From the NCBI GenBank assembly GCA_965222895.1, contig CBDCVB010000002.1, positions 992,001 to 1,056,000 on the forward strand: DNA of 64,000 bases, written 5' to 3'. The translations under genes were made by a program, and so were the position numbers. The notes below the pieces were generated by a model. That model was not told the origin of the DNA. It did no database searches and saw only the letters and a list, made by a program, of their open reading frames with translations. Shown piece by piece: positions 35,337-43,644 of this stretch. The DNA is from Bin87 sp965222895. Its GTDB lineage: Bacteria > Chloroflexota > Dehalococcoidia > Lucifugimonadales > UBA3495. How positions within the stretch are numbered: the first letter of the stretch is position 1; each line of letters starts with the position of its first letter.

Positions 35337-35497
35337 GTACTACAGCCGCACACCAAACACTAACTCGCTACTCTTAGCTTCGATCCATCACTGGATTTAG
35401 CCTTGCTCACTTAAGAGCAAAGCCAGTACGCCATAGCTGGACATTGCGATTTTCAATACCGCCCGACCCTCTGGGCGGTCATGTGCGACTGTAGTAC
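35337..35497. mobile_element. 161-bp MITE flanked by TA
   Basis: Ends GTACTACAGCCGCAC (35337-35351) and GTGCGACTGTAGTAC (35483-35497) are inverted at 14 of 15 positions. TA dinucleotides flank it (35335-35336 and 35498-35499), as in Tc1/mariner and IS630 elements. It sits between IS630 copy 1 and the IS630 fragment that follows. No coding capacity. Confidence 0.65.
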
Positions 35498-35593
35498 TAG
35501 TACTCGGTCAACATTGGAAAGGCAGATGAAGGATGAAACGGGCGATGGTTGCCACGCTGGCGGTCAAACAGCGGTGCGGTAGGTGCGGCATCC

Positions 35594-35945
35594 ATGGTTG
35601 CGGAGAAATATGCGGTACGGTTGTCGTCGGAAGATCGGGCCCAACTGGAACGGTTGATCCGTAGCGGTCAGCGCTCAGATCGGATCATCAATCGGGCGCG
35701 CATCCTGCTCAAGACTGACGACGGATGGAGCGCCTCACGGGTGGCCGCAGCCTTGGACACGTCGCCGCGCACGGTGTTCCGCACCAAACGCCGGTATTGG
35801 GAGGAGGGATTGGACGGCGTGCTGCACGACCATCCCCAAGCCAACCGGTATCGCAAGCTGGATGATCGGGGTGAAGCCATCTGATTGCCTTCGCGTGCAG
35901 CGACGCCCCCGAGGGCCATGAACACTGGACCCTGCGGTTGCTGGC
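35594..35945 (+). pseudogene. IS630-family transposase fragment, second type
   Basis: MVAEKYAVRLSSEDRAQLER and INRARILLKTDDGWSASRVA, then DTSPRTVFRTKRRYWEEGLD are the helix-turn-helix part of an IS630 transposase. It is related to copies 1 and 2 but clearly divergent. The frame breaks at 35884, although the homology continues out of frame (EGHEHWTLRLLA). Copy 2 begins at 35948. The catalytic part is not found beyond copy 2. Confidence 0.75.
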
Positions 35946-36042
35946 TAGTACTGGTTCAGATCAGTATTGTAAGTTGTATTAGTGAAAGGCTTCCAAATGC
36001 TACGCTGACCGCAAGATCGAATGGTGGGGAGGTGTGGCAAAC

Positions 36043-37189
36043 ATGGCCCTGGAACAATACGCGGTACAGTTGACGCCGGAGGAACGCGAGCGACTGAGCC
36101 GACTGATACGTAGCGGCAAAAGTTCGGCACGCATCGTTGCCCGAGCGCGCATCCTGCTCAAAGTAGTTGAGGGATGGACCGCACCACAGGTGGCGGCCGC
36201 TTTGGACGTGTCCAAGGGTACGGTGTACCGCGCCAAACGACGGTACGCTGAGGAGGGATTGGCGGGAGTCATCCAGGATCGGGTCCAGGCCAACCGATAC
36301 CGGAAGCTGGACGATCGGGGCGAGGCCCACCTGATTGCCCTGGCGTGTAGCCCAGCGCCCGCTGGCCACGACCACTGGACCTTGCAGCTGCTGGCCGACC
36401 GAGTGGTGGAGTTGGGGTTGGTGGAGTCCCTGTCCCATGAGACGGTGTGGTTGAGGCTCAAAAAAACGTCCCCCAGCCGTGGCGGAAGCAGCAGTGGTGC
36501 ATCCCCAAGGCAGGGGGTGAATTCGTGGCGGCGATGGAGGACGTGCTGGACTTGTATGCTGAGCCCTACGACCCGGACCGGCCGGTGGTCTGCTTTGATG
36601 AGACTTCCACCCAGTTGCTGGCCGACACCAGGGCGCCCATCCCAGTGCAACCGGAACCACCGCGGCGTCAGGATTACGAATATCGCCGCGCCGGTACGGG
36701 CAACATCTTCCTGACCTGCGAACCCCTGGCGGGCTGGCGACACGTGGCGATTACCGAGCGCCGCACCATGGAAGACTTCGCCCACCAGATGCGCTGGCTG
36801 GTGGATGAGGCTTACCCCGATGCCCCAGTAGTGCGGGTGGTTCTGGACAATTTGAACACGCACCGCATGGCTTCCCTCTATGAGACCTTCCCCGCCGCCG
36901 AAGCCCGGCGCATCGTGAAGCGGCTGGAGTTTCACCACACACCCAAGCACGCCAGTTGGCTCAATCCTGTCCTGAGCTTGCCGAAGGGATGGCGGAGATC
37001 GAGTTCAGCGTGTTGACCCGGGCCTGTCTCCAGGGGCGTAATCCCGACGAGACTGCCCTACAGCTAGCCATCAACGCCTATGAGGCCGAGCGCAATGCGG
37101 CGGGGGCCACCATCAACTGGCGGTTCAACACCCAGGACGCCCGAGCCAAATTGCATCGCCTATATCCCTTCAATTCCAAGATTGATTGA
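36043..37189 (+). pseudogene. IS630-family transposase, copy 2, inactivated
   Basis: Same gene as copy 1. The N-terminal frame MALEQYAVQLTPEERERLSR runs to LRLKKTSPSR. A -1 shift at the A7 run near 36460 enters the catalytic frame (AQKNVPQPWRKQQWCIPK, CFDETSTQLLADTRAP, VVLDNLNTHRMASLYETFPA, KHASWLN). A7 could be a programmed frameshift site, as described for some IS630 members. The 23-bp insertion at 36966-36988 then separates MAEIEFSVLTRACLQG and the rest into another frame. Confidence 0.85.
36966..36988 (+). repeat. short dispersed repeat inserted in IS630 copy 2
   Basis: The identical 23 bp found at 33181-33203, at the same codon. It encodes VLSLPKG in the read-through frame, a signature of this short repeat when it lands in genes. 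Confidence 0.8.
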
Positions 37190-37213
37190 GTACTAGTAGT
37201 GACACATTACCAG

Positions 37214-37744
37214 TCAGGAATCAGTCCGGGGACGCTGATTCCCCCAACGTCCCGACATCCAGATTAGTGCCGCGCTGACCACAAAGTACCCCGCGAACAC
37301 TCTGAAAGCAACATCGTAGCTTCCGAAATGGTCGTAAACTAACGCAGCGAACATTGGCCCGCCAATGCTGGCGATGACGTAGAACGGGCTCATCACTCCT
37401 CTGATCGCGCCTTGGTGCCGTCGGCCAAAATGCGCCGCCCACAGCAGAGGCCCAATCACGACCAACGAACCTCCGGTGAGCCCGTACATCACTCCGAATG
37501 TTCCGTGGAACTGCCAAACACTCGTTGAGCCCACGCCAGGAAAGATGCTGATTGCGCTGCCAATTAAAGCGATTATGGCCAGCAGCCAAATCGAGTAACG
37601 GTCTGCCAAAAATCCCCAGGCCAGTTTGGCCGCGAATGCGCAAGCGCCGTAGATCCCAAACGAGATCCCCGCTTGCACATCTGAAAAGCCGAGATCAGTT
37701 GCGTACGGGATCCTGTGGATTATCAGAGCGCCTATCGGCGTCAA
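37214..37744 (-). pseudogene. MFS transporter, C-terminal half only
   Basis: 176 residues with six hydrophobic segments, for example LAIIALIGSAISIFPGVGST and PFYVIASIGGPMFAALVYDH. KLAWGFLADRYSIWLLAI resembles the mid-protein MFS loop. The N-terminal half is missing: the frame begins where a tandem repeat array starts (37745). The 3' end is intact to the stop near IS630 copy 2. Confidence 0.7.
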
Positions 37745-37824
37745 CTCGGATTAATTTCTCACGCGTACCCACTTTGTCAAACCAAACCAATCTACTGTCA
37801 TGGCGACCAGCGCCCACCTCACTT

Positions 37825-38562
37825 GTCATTGCGAGGAGCGTAGCGACGTGGCAATCTCGTTGGGGTTGAGTACGCGTCGGTGAACCATCATTGCTGCGGC
37901 GACCATTGCTACGGTAACGAGATTGCCACGCTCTGCGCTCGCAATGACAAAAGTGGGTACGCGTGAGAACCAACCTACTGCTATTGCGAGGAGCGTAGCG
38001 ACGTGGCAATCTCGTTGGGGTTGAGCACACGTTAGTGAACCATCATTGCTGCGGCGACCATTGCTACGGTAACGAGATTGCCACGCTGCGCTCGCAATGA
38101 CAAAAGTGGGTACGCGTGATAAACCAACCTACTGCCATTGCGAGGAGCGTAGCGACGTGGCAATCACGTTGGGGTTGAGCACATGTTAGTGAACCATCAT
38201 TGCTGCGGCGACTATTGCTACGGTAACGAGATTGCCACGCTGCGCTCGCAATGACAAAAGTGGGTACGCGTGATAAACCAACCCACTGCCATTACGAGGA
38301 GCGTAGCGACGTGGCAATCTCGTTGGGGTTGAGCATATGTTAGTGAACCATCATTGCTGCGGCGACCATTGCTACGGTAACGAGATTGCCACGCTGCGCT
38401 CGCAATGACAAAAGTGGGTACGCGTGAGAACCAACCTACTGCCATTGCGAGGAGCGTAGCGACGTGGCAATCTCGTTGGGGTTGAGCACACGTTAGTGAA
38501 CCATCATTGCTGCGGCGACTATTGCTACGGTAACGAGATTGCCACGCTGCGCTCGCTATGAC
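37825..38562. repeat. tandem array of five ~154-bp units of a palindromic repeat
   Basis: Units start at 37831, 37986, 38140, 38294 and 38447 with GCGAGGAGCGTAGCGAC (one base differs in unit 4), giving periods of 155, 154, 154 and 153. Each unit has inverted arms: CATTGCGAGGAGCGTAGCGA and a near-complement ending TGCGCTCGCAATGAC. They are joined by AAAAGTGGGTACGCGTGA. Single copies of the palindromic part occur at 40583-40689 and 63369-63475. No coding function is likely. Confidence 0.85.
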
Positions 38563-38726
38563 AAAAGTGGGTACGCACGAAATCGCCTCTTGGCTTGACG
38601 ATCATAGCTTCCGTCCTCCTGCTTGGTGATAGGATGGGGACTCCATTGCATTCCCGCTGTATTGGGAATGCCGGTTGCGAAGGAAACCAATGTTTCATGC
38701 CAAACTCAAAACAGGAGACTTTGCCG

Positions 38727-39104
38727 ATGAACATCCAGACTTTGGAGCGGAGCCCACAGAACCACCGGGGCGGGCAGGTGTCGCACTTGCTTTTGGCCTC
38801 GGGGCAGTTTGGATCGGAGAACCTGGCCGTAACATGGGTTGAAGGTGAACCCGGCAGCGAACAAGCGGCCCACTCCCACGAAGGTCGGGAACAGGTGTAC
38901 GTCATTGTCCAGGGACGGGGTGCGATGCGGGTTGGGGACGAGGTGGAAGAGGTCGGGCCGGGCACGGCCATTTTAGTGCCGCCGGGCACTAATCACTTCA
39001 TACGCAACATTGGGGAGGATAAGTTAATCTACGTCTCTGCCACTTCCCCGCCCTTTGCGATGCAGGAGGGCAACACCAACTGGTCGGCTCCGGCCGGGCA
39101 GTAG
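38727..39104 (+). CDS. cupin-domain protein
   Basis: A 125-residue single-domain cupin. The first motif is in EQAAHSHEGREQVYVIVQGRG (two His, Glu) and the second in GPGTAILVPPGTNHFIRNIG (His). It probably binds a metal; the substrate is unknown. The ATG at 38727 is preceded by AGGAGA at a nine-base distance; the longer upstream frame has no such support. It lies next to, and convergent with, an MFS gene. Confidence 0.85.
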   Translation: MNIQTLERSPQNHRGGQVSHLLLASGQFGSENLAVTWVEGEPGSEQAAHSHEGREQVYVIVQGRGAMRVGDEVEEVGPGTAILVPPGTNHFIRNIGEDKLIYVSATSPPFAMQEGNTNWSAPAGQ

Positions 39105-39171
39105 GAAGCCCTTACCCCGGTGTAGGGGTCTTGTTTCAGGTGACTTGGCCAACCAGTGATGGTTCGGCAGA

Positions 39172-40506
39172 TTACGGCATTCGTGGGGCCGCCAGTGGTG
39201 TCCGCCGCTCCGGACGCCGCGCCAGCAACATCAGGCACATCGCCATCCCCTGCACCGCCGCCGAGAAAAGGATCAGGATGGTGTAGCTGCCCGTCAGGTC
39301 GTACACCACTGGCCCCACAATCTGTCCCAGTCCCAGCCCGCCGGCCTCGAAGGGACGCATCGCACCGACGATGGCTCCGTAGGAGTTCCGCCCGAAATAG
39401 TCCGCCAACACCATGTACAGCAGCACTTCCAGCGCGCTGTGGAACAGCCCCCAGAACACCCCGAAGGCATACGCCGCCGCCAGCGAGTTGACCTGCAGTA
39501 AGGCCATCGTCGCCAGCGTCGCTACTGCCATAGCGCCGACGATGCACCATCGGGGCGTCAGCTTTCCCGCCACCTGTCCCCACACCAGGCTGCTCAATGC
39601 CAGGAATGTGCTCACGCTCAGCACCCCTGCCGCCTGCGGAGTGGTCAACCCCGCAAACTCGTGCAGATAGGGCACCAGGCTGAACCCCAGGCCGGAACTG
39701 CCCGTCACATTGAGAAAAGCGACCATGGAAACCATCCAGAAGGCCCTGGACCGCATTGCCTCTCTGGACGTCCAGCTCACCTCTGCTGCCACCGTCCCGC
39801 GCGGCGCCCCGTGCCCGCCCCGTCCCGCCGGAACAGGGTCTGATGGTCCCGTTGCAGGCGGAGCCCGGGCGCCGTCGGGCAGCAGACCGATGTCCTCCGG
39901 CCGCCGGCGCATGACGATTAGCATGGGGACGGCCAGGAACAGGCTGAAAACCCCCATCAGCCGGAAGGCCATGCGCCAGTCCGCCAACAGGGTGATGACC
40001 GAGAACGCCTGGATGATCAGCGCCCCGCTGACGGGGCGATAGACCCCGGTGATGGCCAACGCTATATTGCGGCGCCGGTTGAAGAAATTGACCGCCATGG
40101 TCCGCGGCACCACACCGATGAGGAAGGGCTGGCTGATGGCCCGCCCGATGACCGCCGCCAGGAAAAATTGCCAGGCGGCATGCACCCCGCCGATGGCCAC
40201 CATGGACAGCCCCAGGACAATCACCCCGACGGGCATCAGCCATCGGGGGCCATACCGGTCAGCCAGCCGTCCGGCGAAGGGAGCGAAGACCCCCGACATC
40301 CAAACGCCGCAGCTGGAGGCCAGCCCGATGCTGGTCCGGGGCCAGTTGGTGTCCTCCAGAATGTAGCTCTGCACTCCTCCCAGCACCACCCCCGCCACCG
40401 CCGTAGCCACGAAAGCCCCAATGCCCGAAAGTCCGAGCACCAGCCAGCCGTAGTAAAAGGGGGTGTTGGGACGCCGGTTGAGGAGAGCCGACAAAGAGGA
40501 CGCCAT
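39172..40506 (-). CDS. MFS transporter (monocarboxylate/OFA-like)
   Basis: A 444-residue carrier with about twelve membrane helices. FYYGWLVLGLSGIGAFVATA is helix 1, and PFAGRLADRYGPRWLMPVG is the 2-3 loop signature. VNFFNRRRNIALAITG marks helix 5. Similarity in helix order to the OFA/monocarboxylate porter group suggests uptake of organic acids. It is intact, unlike the MFS remnant at 37.2 kb. Confidence 0.88.
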   Translation of the reverse strand: MASSLSALLNRRPNTPFYYGWLVLGLSGIGAFVATAVAGVVLGGVQSYILEDTNWPRTSIGLASSCGVWMSGVFAPFAGRLADRYGPRWLMPVGVIVLGLSMVAIGGVHAAWQFFLAAVIGRAISQPFLIGVVPRTMAVNFFNRRRNIALAITGVYRPVSGALIIQAFSVITLLADWRMAFRLMGVFSLFLAVPMLIVMRRRPEDIGLLPDGARAPPATGPSDPVPAGRGGHGAPRGTVAAEVSWTSREAMRSRAFWMVSMVAFLNVTGSSGLGFSLVPYLHEFAGLTTPQAAGVLSVSTFLALSSLVWGQVAGKLTPRWCIVGAMAVATLATMALLQVNSLAAAYAFGVFWGLFHSALEVLLYMVLADYFGRNSYGAIVGAMRPFEAGGLGLGQIVGPVVYDLTGSYTILILFSAAVQGMAMCLMLLARRPERRTPLAAPRMP

Positions 40507-40988
40507 ACGTCCTGTTCTTATATCAGACCACTGTTATTGGGACAAGCAGCCGTGTCCCCGCCACGCGTGTTCATTTTAATCTGTCATTGCGAGGAGCATA
40601 GCGACGCGGCAATCTCGATGACGTTGAACACGCGCCGGCGCACCGCCGTTGCTACGGCGACGAGATTGCCACGCTACGCTCGCGATGACAAAGTGGTTAG
40701 GCATGATGCCCTGTGCGGCCACAACCCCAATCGAAGCGCACTCCAACTCCTCCCCCTCCATTGTCCAGTAGTTCCTATAGAATGCTACCGAGCAGTCTGT
40801 TGACGATCGCGTAACAGGCGGGTGAGCAAGATGGCTAAACAAGGGCTACTGACAACAATACGAGATCGCTGCCGGGCTTGCTCCACGAAGGACATGCGCC
40901 GCCACCTTCCCGAGCATTGGCAATCTGAGCGCCAGTCCTTTGGACCAAGTTGTTTTGACGACACCACCCAGGAAGGAGAGTGAGGGTT
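40507..40988. other. intergenic region with a dispersed repeat
   Basis: About 480 bases with no convincing gene. It contains the palindromic repeat copy at 40583-40689. Just before the M24 gene, GGAGAG and GAGGG form a ribosome-binding site (40975-40986). Promoters could not be assigned. Confidence 0.5.
40583..40689. repeat. dispersed palindromic repeat, single copy
   Basis: 107 bp starting GTCATTGCGAGGAGCATAGC and ending GCTCGCGATGAC, with inverted arms around a variable centre. Same family as the units at 37825-38562 and the copy at 63369-63475. Confidence 0.8.
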
Positions 40989-42122
40989 ATGGCCAACGCC
41001 CACGGCAAGATAATCGCCAACGTAGAGCGGCTGCACCGGCTGATGGACGAAGCCGGCATTTCGGCCATAGTCGCCCGGTCAGGCAAGAACTTCACCTACC
41101 TGGCTGGGTTCGCATATCCTGGCACACTGGCTCGGCACCTGGAATTCCCGGACTCGCCGCGGGAGGTGATGCTAGTGTGGCCGCGCACGGGCGAGCCGGT
41201 AATGGTGCTGAACTCCTACGCTGCTCCGCTGGCCCGCCGCGACTCGTGGCTGGAACGCATCGAGGTGGTCGACGACTACGCAGAGTCGCCCTACGCAAGG
41301 GCCGCCGATGTGCTCCGGCAACTGGGGCTGGCCGAGGAGACCATCGGGTTCGAGAAGAGCTACGTCAGCGCGAATCGTTGGGAGGAAATTGGCGGGCTGC
41401 TGCCCAGGGCGCGTATCGTCGACAGCACTGAGTTGATGGACCGGGTGCGTTGGATCAAAACTCCCGAAGAGGTGGCGGCGCTCGAAGCCGGTGCCCGGCT
41501 TTTGGACGAAGCGTACCTGGAGGTTCTGCCCACGGTTCGGCCCGGCGACACGGAACGGCTGGTGCATAGCCGCATCATCGAGAGCTGCCTGCGCCGGGGC
41601 GCCAACTGGGCCCACGGCATCCTGAACTCCAGCCGCAACACCGTGGCCTACGGCGGCGAAAGCGACATGGCATTTGAGGCGGGTGACATCATCCGCAACG
41701 ATTATGTCGCATACCTCAACGGCTATCCCGGCCACCAGTCGCGGAGCGTCTGCGTGGGTGCGCCTTCAGAGGAACAGCAGCGGATTTACCGAGTTACGAG
41801 AGACATCTACCGCGCCACTATCGAACGGTGCCGCGCCGGGGCGCGGACGGCGGACATCTACCACTTTGCCAACGACAGCTTCCACGAAGCCGGGTTCCAG
41901 GGCAATGTGTCCCTGGCCGGGCATGGCGTAGGCCCCTGGTGGCACCAGCAGGAGCCGTACATGGTGCCGTCGAGCACACGCGTCCTGGAGGAGGGCATGG
42001 TGGTGGCCCTGGAGCCGCACATCGGCTACTGGCACCTGCAAGACATGGTGCTGGTCACTGACGACTCCCCCAGATTGCTGTCGCCCCTGTTCAACACCGA
42101 CGAGATGCTGGTGGCCGGGTAA
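40989..42122 (+). CDS. M24-family (pita-bread) hydrolase with altered metal site
   Basis: A 377-residue protein with N-terminal creatinase-like and C-terminal pita-bread domains. The residues at the five metal positions are altered. The first Asp is in IIRNDYVAYLNGYPGHQ, but the second Asp position reads GHQSRS. His is kept in SLAGHGVGPWWHQQ and Glu in VVALEPHIG. The last Glu position appears as Asp in LQDMVLVT. This suggests either a metal-independent creatinase-like enzyme or an unusual metal site. The start ATG at 40989 is supported by GAGGG. It is clearly different from the canonical aminopeptidase at 2.5 kb. Confidence 0.8.
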   Translation: MANAHGKIIANVERLHRLMDEAGISAIVARSGKNFTYLAGFAYPGTLARHLEFPDSPREVMLVWPRTGEPVMVLNSYAAPLARRDSWLERIEVVDDYAESPYARAADVLRQLGLAEETIGFEKSYVSANRWEEIGGLLPRARIVDSTELMDRVRWIKTPEEVAALEAGARLLDEAYLEVLPTVRPGDTERLVHSRIIESCLRRGANWAHGILNSSRNTVAYGGESDMAFEAGDIIRNDYVAYLNGYPGHQSRSVCVGAPSEEQQRIYRVTRDIYRATIERCRAGARTADIYHFANDSFHEAGFQGNVSLAGHGVGPWWHQQEPYMVPSSTRVLEEGMVVALEPHIGYWHLQDMVLVTDDSPRLLSPLFNTDEMLVAG

Positions 42123-42174
42123 TGCTGGTGTGCGGAGGCGCGCCAATGGCGGCAGCTAGCCTGCTCCCAAGGCG

Positions 42175-42247
42175 GGTCGAAGACCCTGAAAATCCCGGTC
42201 AAAGACTGTGAAAATTTCGCGGTTTACCGGGTCAAAGTCGGTGAAAA
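42175..42247 (+). repeat. three ~18-bp direct repeats, IS21-like end
   Basis: GGTCGAAGACCCTGAAAA (42175-42192), GGTCAAAGACTGTGAAAA (42197-42214) and GGTCAAAGTCGGTGAAAA (42230-42247), followed by TGACA. Multiple spaced repeats ending in TGACA are typical of an IS21-type terminus. No transposase gene is adjacent. Confidence 0.5.
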
Positions 42248-42329
42248 ATGACAGGCATGGTACCTAGTATTCGCTACGGCAAGCGGCTCAGACCAACATT
42301 CTTGGCAACCCTCGATCACTTCGCATTTC

Positions 42330-43592
42330 CTATCCCCAGTCCAGGATGAGTTGGGTCCATCGTTTGCGTACCACAACCTCGCCGGCCGTCGGGCGATAAT
42401 CTGTGTCAATGGGGTATGCCCTCAGGCGGATCCGGTCGTTGGCTGGGCGGCCGGCGGCTTCCCAACGTCGCACCTGCCGGATCAGGCGCTCGGCATGCTC
42501 AGTCCATGATCCGTAGCCTTGTACATACCGCTCGAAGGCTTGAGGAACGCCCGGCTGTTCCGAAGAAGAATGATCGGGAGGGCGGGCAAACACACAAAGG
42601 CAATCATCCCCAAGCAGTCCATTAGTCCAACATCTTCTCCACTCTCCTGATAATTCCATCAAATTTGGCACGATGCCGCGGTCTGCCATCTGACCCTCGG
42701 CGGATAGGACGCAAAAGCCGGGCTCGTGCAAACTGAGCCAGAGAGCCAGTCCGCCAAAGATGACCTCACCCGGAGTTGCATATATCCCGGTGGACGCATA
42801 TTCAGACGGGCCTGACAGTAGGCGATAAACAACCTCTCCATCCACTTTTTCTGGATCGTCAACGGACACACCGAGCCCCGGATCCGGGCCCAAAGGAATG
42901 TACTCCAGGGGCCGGGCGAAGTCTCCCCTGAGGGGCATGAACCCGCAATCCTTGACCGATGCGCTCTCCAGTTGGTCGCCTGTTTTATCGAAGGCGATCG
43001 ATTTCTGAACGCTTCGACCAACTTCCAACGGTAAGAGCAACCGTCCCCCCGGTTTCAACTGCTCTTTCCAGGCGGGAGCGATATCCCATGCTGCTACCGT
43101 CAGAATTATCCGGTCGTAAGGTGCGTGGTCGGGGTGGCCGAACCCTCCGTCCTGATAAACGACGGTTACGGCGTCCCGGCCGGCCTCCCGCAAGCCATTT
43201 CGGGTGCCTTCGACGAGGTCTTCATCGATGTCAATCGTTGTGACCTGCCCCGAACCGCCAACTATGTGCTCCATCAAACCCGCGTTATAGCCTGAACCGG
43301 CGCCCACCTCCAATACGCGGTGCCCCGGTTGCAATCCCAGTTGCTCCAGCATAATGGCCATCATGGCGGGCTGCGAAGACGAACTGACTAGCTGTCCGTT
43401 CTGGAGCTTGGTAAGAATCGCTTCATCACTGTAGACCCTTTCCAAAGGAACGCCGGGTAGGAAAAGGTGCCGAGGGACAGCTCTGAAGGCTTCTTCGACC
43501 TCGGGGGACTGGATGTGACCCTTGATCTTCAGATCCTCCACATATTGATCGTGGAGTCGGGTGATTTGGTTGGCGCCCAACGACCCTGACAT
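42330..43592 (-). CDS. protein-L-isoaspartate O-methyltransferase-like protein
   Basis: Residues ~10-215 form a PCMT-type AdoMet-dependent methyltransferase: HLFLPGVPLERVYSDEAILT, LVSSSSQPAMMAIMLEQLGL and the AdoMet motif RVLEVGAGSGYNAGLM. YDRIILTVAAWDIAPAWKEQ and LKPGGRLLLPLEVG also fit. At 420 residues it has an extra ~200-residue C-terminal domain of unknown function, as in some extended PCMT-like methyltransferases. GGAGGGAG lies upstream of the ATG. Classical isoaspartate repair is not certain because of the extra domain. Confidence 0.8.
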   Translation of the reverse strand: MSGSLGANQITRLHDQYVEDLKIKGHIQSPEVEEAFRAVPRHLFLPGVPLERVYSDEAILTKLQNGQLVSSSSQPAMMAIMLEQLGLQPGHRVLEVGAGSGYNAGLMEHIVGGSGQVTTIDIDEDLVEGTRNGLREAGRDAVTVVYQDGGFGHPDHAPYDRIILTVAAWDIAPAWKEQLKPGGRLLLPLEVGRSVQKSIAFDKTGDQLESASVKDCGFMPLRGDFARPLEYIPLGPDPGLGVSVDDPEKVDGEVVYRLLSGPSEYASTGIYATPGEVIFGGLALWLSLHEPGFCVLSAEGQMADRGIVPNLMELSGEWRRCWTNGLLGDDCLCVFARPPDHSSSEQPGVPQAFERYVQGYGSWTEHAERLIRQVRRWEAAGRPANDRIRLRAYPIDTDYRPTAGEVVVRKRWTQLILDWG

Positions 43593-43644
43593 AGATATCT
43601 CCCTCCTATGGAGACCGTATGCTGTGTTCCTGGTTCGGTCTCCC

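Larger units (their letters stand above)
35948..37193. mobile_element. IS630-family element, copy 2
   Basis: 1,246 bp between TA dinucleotides at 35946-35947 and 37194-37195. It is oriented opposite to copy 1, so the two form a large inverted pair. It has inserted into the older IS630 fragment to its left. Confidence 0.8.

Noticed and set aside
37825..38562. Possible CRISPR array in the tandem repeats
   Set aside because: Units of ~154 bp repeat almost entirely, with no short repeat separated by unique spacers, and no cas genes are near. It is a tandem palindromic repeat.
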